Source: Seribacter sulfatis
Lineage (GTDB): Bacteria; Verrucomicrobiota; Verrucomicrobiia; Opitutales; Seribacteraceae
DNA length: 18,017 nucleotides
Assembly: GCF_964187635.1 (NCBI RefSeq)
Contig: NZ_CAXLMO010000080.1
Span: 1-18,017, forward strand
Reading direction: 5' to 3'
Below the pieces are notes generated by a model, which saw only the letters and a list, made by a program, of their open reading frames with translations, had not been told where the DNA came from and searched no databases. The first letter of the stretch is position 1. Each line of letters begins with the position of its first letter. Of this stretch, positions 6,566 through 16,300 are shown piece after piece. A program made the position numbers and the translations under genes.

Positions 6566-7249
6566 TTAAATATTTTTTTCAGAAGATTCGTTTTCTAATG
6601 GAACTACTAAAATGGTTTGTTCGTCTACTGTTTCGGTTACCCTGACTGCGATACGGTTGGCAATTTTTTTATCATTATCGGTTACTGCTTTTACAATTCG
6701 TAACCTTCCCTGTACCATTACTTCGACCTGTCCGATTCCTTTGCGGTTTGGTGGGACGGGCAGGTATATGCTACCAACTTGTCCAATTGCATTTTTATAG
6801 TTTAAGGTGCCTTCCTGGCGCAGGCTGTGTAAATAAGTCATTAAGTAGATTACGATTGCCAAAAATATCGATCCAGAAATTGTGGCGACAAAAGTAGCAG
6901 CACCGGTACCATAACCAGCATCCAACATGGCAGCACCTGCCCATCCAAACCCGGTAAAAAAAGCCCCGATAGTACGGATCGAAAATACACCGGTTGCCCC
7001 TCCTTCACCCGTCTCTGCAATTTCGGCATCCGGCATGTCGAAGCCTCCGCCGATCATGACTAAAAGCATTTGGAGAGTGAGAACTAAACTAGAAATTATG
7101 CCGACTCCGGTAAATGTTTTTTGTGCGGAGTCTAAAGTTTGCCAATATTCGATCATTTGAAATTTATAGAGGGAATCAAGAGTTGTATTATCTTCTTCTA
7201 AAATAGTTTTTGTCAACAGGCATACGCTTGTGCTGAGATTTTCCACCAT
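6566..7249 (-). CDS. NfeD/YuaF-like membrane protein with C-terminal OB-fold domain
   Basis: This is up to 227 aa. Hydrophobic segments lie at about 48-68, 93-112 and 114-140. A soluble C-terminal domain at about 150-227 resembles the NfeD/YuaF OB fold: AIGQVGSIYLPVPP, then GIGQVEVMVQG, an IANRIAVRV stretch and a TILVVPLE end. NfeD-type proteins are membrane partners of flotillins and stomatins, and this gene sits directly before the flotillin. The start is uncertain. Residue M32 (position 7156, MIEYWQTLDS) gives a cleaner N-terminus of the type usual in this group, while the longer form adds 31 polar residues. Neither start has a good Shine-Dalgarno site. The protease domain of long NfeD proteins is absent, so it is the short class. 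Identity rests on the OB-like domain and context. Confidence 0.75.
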   Translation of the reverse strand: MVENLSTSVCLLTKTILEEDNTTLDSLYKFQMIEYWQTLDSAQKTFTGVGIISSLVLTLQMLLVMIGGGFDMPDAEIAETGEGGATGVFSIRTIGAFFTGFGWAGAAMLDAGYGTGAATFVATISGSIFLAIVIYLMTYLHSLRQEGTLNYKNAIGQVGSIYLPVPPNRKGIGQVEVMVQGRLRIVKAVTDNDKKIANRIAVRVTETVDEQTILVVPLENESSEKNI

Positions 7250-7297
7250 CCCAATTTAGCAAAAGTTGGATTTTGGTTCTATTATAATAAGTCGGTA

Positions 7298-7807
7298 TTA
7301 TTGTAATGCTTTATTCCTGTCCTTTTTTTCGATTCTGATTGATGCAATTATTGAGCATGCCACTGAGCAAGTAAAAATATAAGCTCCCCATTCTAATTGT
7401 GCCGATGATCCTCCGGGGAATGATTTTACAACCACGATAATAAGGGCGAGAGCAAATACCTCGGCCATAGAAAACTTCCCCACATAATGAATTACCTTGA
7501 AGAGAGAGTTCGAGTTTTCCTGTTGATATGATTGCGAGCTTGCTTGCCAGAAAAAAGAGAGTTTTAAAATGGGAGATAGAACTGAGAACAGTGATAAAAG
7601 CAAGACTAGGAAGAAATCGTTCCCCTGGTAAAGTTTTCCAATCACACCCAAGATCGAGTAGGTTGAGGGGACCAGTTCCTCCGGTGCGAGGATTCTAACT
7701 AACCAAGTAAGTTCTCCCGCCATAGGAGAAATGGTAAGGGTGGGAGCAATTAAACCGATTCCTAATAAAAGAGCGGCAAGAGCAATGAAAAAACGAGTGA
7801 TATTCAC
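7298..7807 (-). CDS. PqiA-like integral membrane protein (single module)
   Basis: This 169-aa protein has about four membrane segments (5-25, 63-87, 115-131, 140-158). The central-to-C-terminal stretch resembles one PqiA/YebS module: SVLSPILKL, then YVGKFSMAEVFALALIIVVVK and an LEWGAYIF segment, matching the family pattern of Trp/Phe-Ser-Met-x-Glu-Val-Phe followed by V-K. Classical PqiA has two such modules, so this is a half-size member. PqiA proteins work with MCE-type PqiB in envelope lipid transport, but no MCE protein is seen here. The start is GTG at 7807, supported by AAGGA about 9 nt upstream, one of few visible Shine-Dalgarno sites in the window. It begins 12 bp after the preceding gene. 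The neighbouring flotillin and NfeD genes suggest a role in membrane lipid order, by inference. Confidence 0.65.
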   Translation of the reverse strand: MNITRFFIALAALLLGIGLIAPTLTISPMAGELTWLVRILAPEELVPSTYSILGVIGKLYQGNDFFLVLLLSLFSVLSPILKLSFFWQASSQSYQQENSNSLFKVIHYVGKFSMAEVFALALIIVVVKSFPGGSSAQLEWGAYIFTCSVACSIIASIRIEKKDRNKALQ

Positions 7808-7819
7808 TGCTAATATTCC

Positions 7820-8473
7820 TTATTTCATAATGTTCGCTAAGTCCTGTAAATTAGATCCAATCGGTAAGATTCTTAGGGTTATACGCCGAATCGCATTGGC
7901 GGGAGACTTTTTTAATCGAATCACATTTTTTCCGATGGAAAGTCCATTCAACAAGATTTCCTTTCGCCCGACATCGTCATCAGATGCAATATCAACATCT
8001 TGTACGACGATCTCTATTGTCTCATTCTCGTCAAAGCGAACTCTTCCCGCCTTGATCACATCGTCAGGGGAAACTGATTTGCCGAGTAGATCTTTCCAGT
8101 TCAGTTCGATGGATAATCCCGACCAATCAGCAATCAAGGAATCTCCTTTGGTCACGCTTTCAAATACTGCATTTCCTTTCCATAAAATACGATAACGAAT
8201 ATCGGGTCCTTTTTCTCCCCTGTCCCATGCTTCATTTTCCAAGTTTGTTGGATAAACTTCGATTTCAGAGGCAAAAATATAGTAGGTTTGGCCGTTGGAT
8301 AGTTTTCCACTCAGCTTAACCTCTTGACTGGAATCAAGGTCAATTGGACTCTTTTCTTTATCTGAAGTCAGGAACCAATAGAATCCAGCAGCCGCCAAAA
8401 CTATCAAAAAAGGCACCAGTGCTCCCATCCACGGTGGAGGCTTAGGTGCATCGAAGTCTGATATACTTGTCAT
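7820..8473 (-). CDS. single-pass membrane-anchored protein of unknown function
   Basis: I do not recognise this 217-aa protein. It has a short Pro-rich N-terminus (APKPPPW), one strong membrane segment at about 16-36, and an acidic soluble part rich in alternating hydrophobic residues that looks beta-stranded. The final part, LLNGLSIGKNVIRLKKSPAN, followed by ITLRIL, suggests a beta-sandwich end. Topology is probably N-in with a periplasmic C-terminal domain. It is the first gene of the apparent operon running through the PqiA-like, NfeD-like and flotillin genes, with a 12-bp gap to the next gene. An antisense frame of 154 codons overlaps it but has no protein-like features. This strand is preferred because of the membrane segment and operon spacing. 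Confidence 0.7.
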   Translation of the reverse strand: MTSISDFDAPKPPPWMGALVPFLIVLAAAGFYWFLTSDKEKSPIDLDSSQEVKLSGKLSNGQTYYIFASEIEVYPTNLENEAWDRGEKGPDIRYRILWKGNAVFESVTKGDSLIADWSGLSIELNWKDLLGKSVSPDDVIKAGRVRFDENETIEIVVQDVDIASDDDVGRKEILLNGLSIGKNVIRLKKSPANAIRRITLRILPIGSNLQDLANIMK

Positions 8474-8568
8474 AGGTGATTACTACTGCAAAAGCACCTA
8501 AGAAAGAAAGCAGAAAATATTATTGAGCAAAGATTCTTTTATCCTGTGCGGACTCGCAATACCCGCTT

Positions 8569-11500
8569 TTAATTTTCAAGCGGATGCTCTTTTAATAGTT
8601 CTTCCGGTGAGTAAAGGCCCAATTTGTTTTTGTATTCATTTCTTATTTTGGCCACTTGCTCGGTTGTGATTGGACTTGCTTTGTTTCCGAACGAGTTGCG
8701 AACATAAGTGAGTACCGCAGATATTTCATCATCCTTGAGCATATATTCAAAAGGAGTCATCGGGACTTGCCCAGGATACTTTTTCCCCATTACTTCGATT
8801 GGCCCCATCAGTCCTTTGAGAGTCAGTTTAATCAACCGGTCGGTGTTCCCAATCACCCACTTAGTTTCGGCCAGTGGGGGGAATCCGGAACCGGGTAAGC
8901 CTTTTCCATTTCCCTGGTGGCAAGTGATACAGTGTCCCTCGCGGGCGTAAACCTCGCTTCCTTTAATGTAGGACTCGGCAAATTTCTTGTCCAAATGGGA
9001 GGGTGGGGCGGCGAGGCGTTCCTTTAACTCGGACACCGCCGGTTGCCGGTTGATCACTTCTCGGGCATACTCATTCGATTGCTTGTATTGTTTTTCTATG
9101 GGATGTTGTTCCGAAGCGGCGAGAATCTTAAGCGCGGCTTTACGCTTCATGTATGATGCGGTTACCACAGCAGTCATGCGGACTCGCCCATGAGAGTCAT
9201 TTGCACATTTGAGAATAAGTTCTTCGTGATCCTTGAATGAATTAATATGAAAGCGAAGAACATTGAGGGCAGCGGCTCTTACTCGGTGATCCTTCGATCT
9301 CAGTAGTTGGCGGGTTAATTCTTTGTTTAACTGGCCGGCTCCCCATGTAACCCACAACGCCTCCAATTTTGCAGAGTCAGGCTTGTCCTTACACCATTGA
9401 TTAATTGCGTTTGCGACCTCATTCGAATCTCTTCCGCGTAATTCTCGACGAGTTCTGTACCGTGTCCTCAATTCTGGTAGTTCCAAGTTTTGGAGTAACT
9501 CGGGAATGGAACTTCCATGAATTTTGGCCGGTTTAACTAGCGGGCGGGAAGGGTAGGTTATTCTATAAATTCTTCCATGCTTATGGTCACGGTTCGGATC
9601 TCTGGCGTTGTGCTGCATGTGTCCAATCAGCGCATTTTGCCAATCAATCACATAGAGAGAACCATCTGGTGCAAATTCAAGATCGGTCGGTCTGAAATTA
9701 AGGTCTTCCGACACAAATAAATCCTGGCGGTATTCGGTTATGTAGCCTGGGTCTTGATCAATTACTTTATGTTGTTTTGCCCCCAGAAAACCAATATTAT
9801 TGTTAATCAATACATCTCCCTGCACCTCGTCAGGAAAGTGTCTGCTCGAAACAAATTCAATCCCGGATGTGGGTCGTACTTTATTCGAAGTAATTAAGTC
9901 TGGGGCCGCTATATTTGCTCCATAACGGGCTTTTATCATTCCGGGTAGCATCCACGACATTTTAGTTCCCGAAGTGTGGAGGAATAATTCCTGCCCATAG
10001 TCATCCACCGCTACACCCCACGGGTTGGGGATGTTAAATTGGGCGTGCCGAATTAATTTTCGGGTTCGTGGATCGTAGCGAAAAAATCCTCCATTGGAAC
10101 CTCGTTGTGGACCAAAAGCGGTTTCTACATGACTGTGGAGAAAAACACCTTCGCACATAACAATTGCACCCGATGGATCTGCGGTAAAAGAGGAGATGGC
10201 ATGGTGCGTGTCATGGTCATCGAATCCAGAAAGGAGTACTTCTTTTTGATCGTATTTATCATCCCCGTCAGAGTCCTTCAGGAAAACAAGGCTTCCACTT
10301 TGGGAAACATAAACTCCGTCATGAGCAATTTCGAATCCAATCGGGATGTGCAAATCATCTGCAAAATTAGTTTGTTTGTCTGCCTTTCCGTCGTTGTTGG
10401 TGTCTTCAAAAATAATCAGTTTATCGGAAGGAAGAGGATCTCCTATTCTATAGTGAGGGTAACTTGCCATAGTCGCTACCCATAATCGACCTTTATTGTC
10501 GAAAGATAACTGAACTGGATTTGCGAGGTCGGGGAAAGTTTTTTCATCCGCAAAAAGCTCAATTCTATACCCATCCGCAACTTTTATTTTTGTTTTGGCT
10601 ACTGGCGCGGGTGTATAGTTAACATTTCCATTTTTGCTGTTTTGTTGAGGCGGAAGGTAATTCGTTGGCACATCAGGAAGCTTGGGGCTTTTTGCTTCTT
10701 CTGCCTTAATATCGTAGGGTTTGCCTTGAAGGATGGCCCATATCGATTCATCGCGAATTCGGGTGTATTCTCGTGTTTTTTCAATTTCGTATGGGTAATT
10801 TTGGGGCCCAAATGGATTGTATCGTCGACCGTACACATGGACACCGTTTGGCACCTTAAAGTCATTCAGCCAGTAAAAGTTTTTATCCATCACCGCCTTG
10901 TGGAGGCTGACGCGATTTTTTTCTTCAGTGGGTTGACCTTTGAAAAGAGAATTTGCAAGAAAGACAGATAGTTTTTTGTATCCGTTGTCGTTGTACAGTG
11001 CACCATCAATGGAAAGTGCTTTTCCTTTTTTGTACCATTCCAGGGAAGGAGTGAACGCATCCACGAAGAGTATCTTATTTTCTTGGGCAACACCCTTCAT
11101 TGCATCGGTGTATAACTTGATATTACGGTTTTGGTATTTTCCGTCGGTAATCCCGGGTAATGCCTGCACGGCAGTAGGGGAGATGAGTGCAATTTGAGGA
11201 TTGGATGAATTGTATACGGAATTGCTTGTGTGTTTGAGAAAGGCATCGAGTTCTTTTTTAAAACGATCAAGCTGGTTGGGTCCGTCAAAAGAAGAATTAA
11301 AACCAAAAAAGCAAAGAATGACATCAGCCTTTAGATTGGAAAGCCACTGGTCGGGAGTGGGGAAGTGTCCCTTCGGTTTGGTGTTTGATTGTAGGTTTTT
11401 ATGAATCAGTTCTTTGGCTCCGGGAAACGCATATTGACCTTCCTGTTCCCTGCTCGGATGGGGGCGGAACCCTGGGGTGTTTCCCTCGTCACAAAGATTA

Positions 11501-11700
11501 CGAATGGTCAGGTTAAGTTTTGGGAAACTTAAATAAATCTCAGTTTCGAGGTGGCCATAATGAATCATCCTCGATCCCATACCCGAACCAATCAGGGTAA
11601 TAGTATCACCCTGATCCAATTCAATCTTGGCTTGGACGGATAGGCAGCCTTGTATGCAAAGCAGGGCAGTAAGAATGAGTCTTGTTTTAAATACAGGCAT
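8569..11700 (-). CDS. SGNH-like domain fused to PVC-type propeller dehydrogenase, HEAT and cytochrome c
   Basis: This is a 1043-aa exported protein. A signal peptide covers 1-24 (cleavage near SVQA-K). Residues 28-255 form an SGNH/GDSL-like domain with RNLCDEGNTPGFRP and ILCFFGFNSSFDG, the PVC forms of blocks II and III. The usual catalytic Ser block reads LIGSGMGSR, and the final D-x-x-H block reads DGALYNDNGY without its His, so hydrolysis is doubtful. Residues about 370-715 are a PVC-type six-bladed propeller of the glucose/sorbosone dehydrogenase kind, with calcium-like loops (DTNNDGKADK near 433, DSDGDDKYDQ after it). HEAT-like helices follow at about 750-880. A C-terminal cytochrome c has CITCH at 924-928 and a likely axial Met at 981 (GQVPMTPF). 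It probably oxidises a sugar or alcohol and passes electrons to its own heme. It lies downstream of the DUF1501 gene. Confidence 0.9.
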   Translation of the reverse strand: MPVFKTRLILTALLCIQGCLSVQAKIELDQGDTITLIGSGMGSRMIHYGHLETEIYLSFPKLNLTIRNLCDEGNTPGFRPHPSREQEGQYAFPGAKELIHKNLQSNTKPKGHFPTPDQWLSNLKADVILCFFGFNSSFDGPNQLDRFKKELDAFLKHTSNSVYNSSNPQIALISPTAVQALPGITDGKYQNRNIKLYTDAMKGVAQENKILFVDAFTPSLEWYKKGKALSIDGALYNDNGYKKLSVFLANSLFKGQPTEEKNRVSLHKAVMDKNFYWLNDFKVPNGVHVYGRRYNPFGPQNYPYEIEKTREYTRIRDESIWAILQGKPYDIKAEEAKSPKLPDVPTNYLPPQQNSKNGNVNYTPAPVAKTKIKVADGYRIELFADEKTFPDLANPVQLSFDNKGRLWVATMASYPHYRIGDPLPSDKLIIFEDTNNDGKADKQTNFADDLHIPIGFEIAHDGVYVSQSGSLVFLKDSDGDDKYDQKEVLLSGFDDHDTHHAISSFTADPSGAIVMCEGVFLHSHVETAFGPQRGSNGGFFRYDPRTRKLIRHAQFNIPNPWGVAVDDYGQELFLHTSGTKMSWMLPGMIKARYGANIAAPDLITSNKVRPTSGIEFVSSRHFPDEVQGDVLINNNIGFLGAKQHKVIDQDPGYITEYRQDLFVSEDLNFRPTDLEFAPDGSLYVIDWQNALIGHMQHNARDPNRDHKHGRIYRITYPSRPLVKPAKIHGSSIPELLQNLELPELRTRYRTRRELRGRDSNEVANAINQWCKDKPDSAKLEALWVTWGAGQLNKELTRQLLRSKDHRVRAAALNVLRFHINSFKDHEELILKCANDSHGRVRMTAVVTASYMKRKAALKILAASEQHPIEKQYKQSNEYAREVINRQPAVSELKERLAAPPSHLDKKFAESYIKGSEVYAREGHCITCHQGNGKGLPGSGFPPLAETKWVIGNTDRLIKLTLKGLMGPIEVMGKKYPGQVPMTPFEYMLKDDEISAVLTYVRNSFGNKASPITTEQVAKIRNEYKNKLGLYSPEELLKEHPLEN

Positions 11701-11885
11701 AATAGTTGAGATAAATAAAGATTAGCAGATAATCATTTTGACGCTTTTAGCGTACTTCACAAATGAAAACTTTTTGTTTTTACTAAATGGGATTAAAATA
11801 TATTAAATTTCGTTGAATTATTATTTTTTCCCTGATCGGCTTTGGAGCAATGTGATCAGTCTTGATTGTTATCGATAGAAGCAGT
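11701..11885. other. 185-bp gap between DUF1501 gene and SGNH/heme gene
   Basis: This AT-rich gap has no open frame of interest. A small perfect inverted repeat ACGCT-TTT-AGCGT lies at 11741-11753, about 41 bp before the next start. A 6-bp pair CTGATC/GATCAG (11832-11837 and 11854-11859) lies after the DUF1501 stop but is followed by A rather than U on the transcribed strand, so it is not a standard terminator. The gap may hold a separate promoter for the downstream gene. Confidence 0.35.
11741..11753. repeat. short inverted repeat before SGNH/heme gene
   Basis: Five-base arms ACGCT and AGCGT flank TTT. As DNA it is a possible operator half; as RNA it is a weak hairpin in the 5' leader. No second copy was noticed in the window. 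Confidence 0.2.
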
Positions 11886-13310
11886 TTAGCTAAGGATTGA
11901 TTTCACCGCATGCCCATGGACATCAGTCAACCGGAAGTGACGCCCTTGGTATTTAAAGGTCAGTCTTTCGTGATCAATTCCCAATAAATGCAGGATAGTT
12001 GCATGGAAGTCGTGCACATGCACACCATTTTCCGCCACACTGTAAGAGTAGTCATCTGATTTCCCATAGGTCATCCCGGGTTTTACTCCGCCCCCGGCAA
12101 ACCATGTTGAAAAATTTCTGGGATGGTGATCTCTCCCGAAATTGGTTCCGTTGAATTTTCCCTGACAATAATTTGTCCGTCCAAACTCTCCTCCCCAAAT
12201 GACCAGTGTGTCTTCGAGCATTCCTCTCTGTTTTAAATCCTTAACCAGTGCATATGATGCCTGATCAGTTTCCTTGCATTGTTTTTTAATTCCTCCAGGT
12301 AATCCGCCGTGCTGGTCCCATCCGGGATGATAAAGTTGAATGAACCGGACTCCTTTTTCTGCTAACCTCCGTGCGAGTAGACAATTTGCGGCGAAAGTTC
12401 CAGGTTTGCGTGCATCTTCTCCATAAAGTTTAAAAGTGGAATCGGGTTCCTTTTCAATGGCGGTGACTTCAGGAATCGAGCTTTGCATTCGATACCCCAT
12501 TTCGTACTGGGCAATTTTCGTTTCAAGGCCGGGATCTCCGGTTTTTTCAAGTTGGAGTTCATGAAGTTCTTTTAAACGATCCAGCATATTACGCCGTCCT
12601 TCCGCTGAAACTCCTTCCGGGCTGTTCAGGTAGAGAATGGCATCCTTATCCGCCCGGAATCGGGTGCCCGCATGTTTGCCGGGTAAGAAGCCGCTCCCCC
12701 ATAGCCTGGAAACCAACGGTTGTCCACCTTTGCCTTTTGTTTTGAGGACCACGAAATTAGGCAGGTTTTCATTTATCGATCCAAGACCGTAGGACATCCA
12801 GGACCCCATACTCGGACGACCGGGGAATTGGGAGCCGGTTTGCATAAAAGTGACCCCCGGACCGTGGTTAATCGCTTCGGTGTACATCGAATTCACAATG
12901 CACATATCATCCGCCACTTTTGAAGTGTTTGGTAATAATTCGCTGATCCATTGACCGCTCTTACCATGCTGGGAAAACTTAAAGGGCGAACCAACTAAAG
13001 GAAGGCTTGCCTGATTTCCAGACATACCTGTTAATCGCTGTCCTTTACGGACGGAGTCGGGGAGCTCCTTCCCCGTTTCTTCATTTAACCTTGGTTTGTG
13101 GTCAAACAGATCAATTTGAGAGGGTCCACCGGATTGGAATAAATAAATCACCCGTTTGGCTTTAGCGGGGTGGTGTAAGCCGGAGCCGGTTTCTGCATGA
13201 AGCATGTTGGCGAGGGCCAATCCACCCAGTCCTCCACCAAAACGCTGAAGGAAGTTTCTACGGGGCAAACCAAGTGGGGATTCAAAACCGGTGCATTTAT
13301 TTTGATTCAT
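11886..13310 (-). CDS. Tat-exported DUF1501 protein (alkaline phosphatase/sulfatase-like fold)
   Basis: This 474-aa protein has a twin-arginine signal at residues 17-22 (RRNFLQ) followed by a Gly/Ala/Leu-rich stretch, which marks folded export through Tat. DUF1501 family motifs are visible: KAKRVIYLFQSGGPSQIDLFD near 52-72, NHGPGVTFMQTGSQFPGRP, LYHPGWDQHGGL, VIWGGEFGRTNY, GRDHHPRNFSTWFAGGG and HDFHATILHLLGIDHERLTF. The family is related to alkaline phosphatase-type metalloenzymes, but its reaction is not established. In PVC genomes DUF1501 genes commonly follow PSD1 genes. Here the gap to the PSD1 gene is 8 bp, and that pairing suggests a shared envelope complex. No Shine-Dalgarno site is visible before the ATG. 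The family call is secure. Confidence 0.93.
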   Translation of the reverse strand: MNQNKCTGFESPLGLPRRNFLQRFGGGLGGLALANMLHAETGSGLHHPAKAKRVIYLFQSGGPSQIDLFDHKPRLNEETGKELPDSVRKGQRLTGMSGNQASLPLVGSPFKFSQHGKSGQWISELLPNTSKVADDMCIVNSMYTEAINHGPGVTFMQTGSQFPGRPSMGSWMSYGLGSINENLPNFVVLKTKGKGGQPLVSRLWGSGFLPGKHAGTRFRADKDAILYLNSPEGVSAEGRRNMLDRLKELHELQLEKTGDPGLETKIAQYEMGYRMQSSIPEVTAIEKEPDSTFKLYGEDARKPGTFAANCLLARRLAEKGVRFIQLYHPGWDQHGGLPGGIKKQCKETDQASYALVKDLKQRGMLEDTLVIWGGEFGRTNYCQGKFNGTNFGRDHHPRNFSTWFAGGGVKPGMTYGKSDDYSYSVAENGVHVHDFHATILHLLGIDHERLTFKYQGRHFRLTDVHGHAVKSILS

Positions 13311-13318
13311 ACTTTATT

Positions 13319-16300
13319 TTATCTTTTGGAAAGGGTTCCATCAAAATTCATCAAGGTTGATACCAGGCTGGTAACTGCGGCCAAATATTTCTTGTCTTTT
13401 GCTTTTGCTTGGTAATAGCCAACCTTCAGAAATTTTTCTGTTTCTTTATCGTCGGTGAAATATTTTTTCTGTTCCTCCAATAAATTTTGGAGAATTTTGG
13501 ATTCCTGCTCACTAGGTGATCGACTGGTCAGTTTTTTGAATGCTTCCTGAATCAAGTCATTTGGATTGGTGGTTCCGTGATTTTGGATAAGTAAATCCGC
13601 AGTTGCCCGAGCGGTTTCCACAAACTGGGTACCATTAAGCATGATCAGGGCCTGCGATGCTGAGTCGGTCCGTTCCCTGCGTACCGTGCAGACATCCCGT
13701 TTGGATGCATCAAGGGCCATCATTACCGGAGTGGGGCCGGTTCGTTTCCAAAAGGTGTAGACACTCCGACGGTAAACATTGGGGGCACCGTCGGGATTAA
13801 TCGGTTTAAAAGATACTTTTAAATCATAGGGCTTCGCACCCGGGCCGCCGATTTTTTTATGCAATAATCCGCTATGAGCGAGGAGGCTGTCCCGGATCAT
13901 TTCAGCAGGGAGCCGATATGCGGGAGCCCAACTAAGAAGCAGGTTCTCCGGGTCAATTTCCTGGGCGTTGGGCAAAGTCTTACTTTCCTGCCGATAGGTA
14001 TGGGAAAGAACCATTTTTTTGAGCAGATGATGAAGATTCCATCCGGACTTAACAAAATCCCTAGCCAGCCAATCAAGTAATTCTGGATGCGAGGGTGGCT
14101 TTCCCTGCATGCCAAAATCCTCCGATGTGGAAACCAGTCCCCGTCCAAAAATCATCTGCCAGTAGCGATTGACAGTTACCCGGGCGAGTAGGGGATGGTC
14201 CGAGGAAGTTAACCATCTTGCCAAGCCCAACCGATCCAGAGGAGCACTATCAGGAAAAGGAGTAAGGACAGCAGGGGTTGCCCGCTGTACCACCTTTCCA
14301 CGGTTTTCATAATGACCACGATCTAGAATGTGAGTCTCCCGTAAATCGGGCATTTCTTTCATTACCATGATTTCAGAAAGCCGCTGGCGCTGATCCCCAA
14401 AACTTTTCCTCTCCTTATACAATGCCTGTCTGGCAGCTATGCTTGGCTTGTGTGCGGAATGTAAAAATATCTCCCGCACTGCGGAATCATCTATCTTTTT
14501 ACGAAGTCCTGCCAGTTTCTCGATTTCAGAACCCGAAATTACCCGGTTAAACAGGTAGAACTCGTCAAGCATACCGTTTTTAAATCCACGATCCCGCATC
14601 CTCTGGGCAAAGCCAATAAATGGATCCCCACCACCGGTGATCTCTCGGGTTAAGTGATCCCTGATCACTTCGATGCTTGCCAGTTTTCCATTTTCAAAAA
14701 GCTGCAGGCCACTTGCCTGGCTCGATCCATCGTAGGTGAGCCCAACATGGGTCCATTGGTTAAGGGGAAGTTTGTTTTTGGATCGAATGCGGATGGCATT
14801 CCCAGGCCAGAAATGAATCAGGGCAGGGGACAGCCGCCCATTTTCAATTAATACCTCTATCCCCCGGCTTGCAGCATCCGTCCATGCCTTGGACCGGCGG
14901 ACAACGACTCCGCGTTCCAATTCCAGTGTCGGGTTAATCCAAAACGCTATCGTGAAAGTCTGGTGCCTGTTAAAGTCTCCAAATCCGGATGGGAAATTGA
15001 GAACATCATCCCCGCTGAAATGAATACCCTTACCGAACTTTCCTTCCACCTCTTTATTATTTCCATTGGTCGAAGCATCCTTTGAACGGTCTGCCAAGTT
15101 CGGATAACGGTTCCCATTTCGATCATCAAAAGAGAGATAAGCCATCGGTTTGGCATATTGAATATCTGTTTCTCTTTTCACTTTCCATTTTTCAATGAGA
15201 TGATTTTCCACCCTTTTGATCTGCTTGTCATTAAGGGCATTTGAAAAAATGAGGACCTCTCCGATCTCCCCATTCCAGTTATATTTTCCTCCGTGATTGC
15301 GGTCCCTGCCCATTCGACTGGCGATCACATTTCCCGTCGTGCGCAGGGAGACCACCGCCAGTTTGTTGGGATAGTTCGATTCGGCATTGGCTTCCATTCC
15401 GTTGATTCGCAGATTCCCTTTTCGGATATGTTCATGGGTATGCTGGGGGTGCCAGAATTTGTCCCCGTTGGAATAAAAATGATGAGCGTTCGGATGACAT
15501 AGGGGAGAACCGGAATTACCCCTGGTCTTACTCATTACCCAGAAAACGGTCCGGATATTTTTGATTTCCTTAAACTGATGATAATCATTCGAATTGGAGT
15601 GATACCTGACCACCTGTAACCCGCTGTTTTTATGAGCCTCCGGCTTGGGTGAGGCGTGCCGGGTGGCATGGTTCTGATTTCCACTCAGATCATTCCAGGT
15701 TCCGGAAGTACTATTGTATTCGTTGGCATCGAGCCAGAGGGAAGGTTTAAGGCTGAGCAGATTAAGATCGGTTTTAGTATTATTCTGGTCCGCCTGCCTT
15801 ATCGGTTTGGAATAATAATGGGCAAGACCAATCGTCTCGGCTTTGACTTCATTAATCCAACCGGCAAAGGCGGTATCCACATCTTTTGATTGATTGAATA
15901 ACTCAAGGTTTTCCTGTGCCGATTTGATTTTCTGATCATTGGGAAGATCTCCCAATTCCAGGGTAGGTGTGGGCACGGAACCGGTGAAGTAGGAATAGAG
16001 CCCTGCCTCGTCGATATTGTTAAAAAAGGCGGATAACGAAAAATAATCCTTCTGGGTAACGGGATCGTACTTGTGATCATGGCAACGGGTACACTCCATG
16101 GTGAGTCCAAGAAAGGCGGTGCCAAAGGTATGCACCCGGTCCGCTACATATTCGATTCGGAATTCTTCCGGTACGCTTCCACCCTCGACCTTTTGAGGGT
16201 GCAGTCGATTGAAACAGGTCGCGAGGATCTGATCCCGTGTGGCATTGGGTATAAGATCTCCAGCAATCTGTTCGGTCACAAACTGATCGTATGCCTGATT

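Noticed and set aside
7731..8195. 154-codon plus-strand frame
   Set aside because: It is antisense to the PqiA-like and 217-aa genes, has no recognisable domain or membrane logic, and breaks an otherwise tight minus-strand operon.
11832..11859. CTGATC/GATCAG hairpin as terminator after the DUF1501 gene
   Set aside because: The stem is only 6 bp with a 16-nt loop, and on the transcribed strand it is followed by A-rich rather than U-rich sequence.
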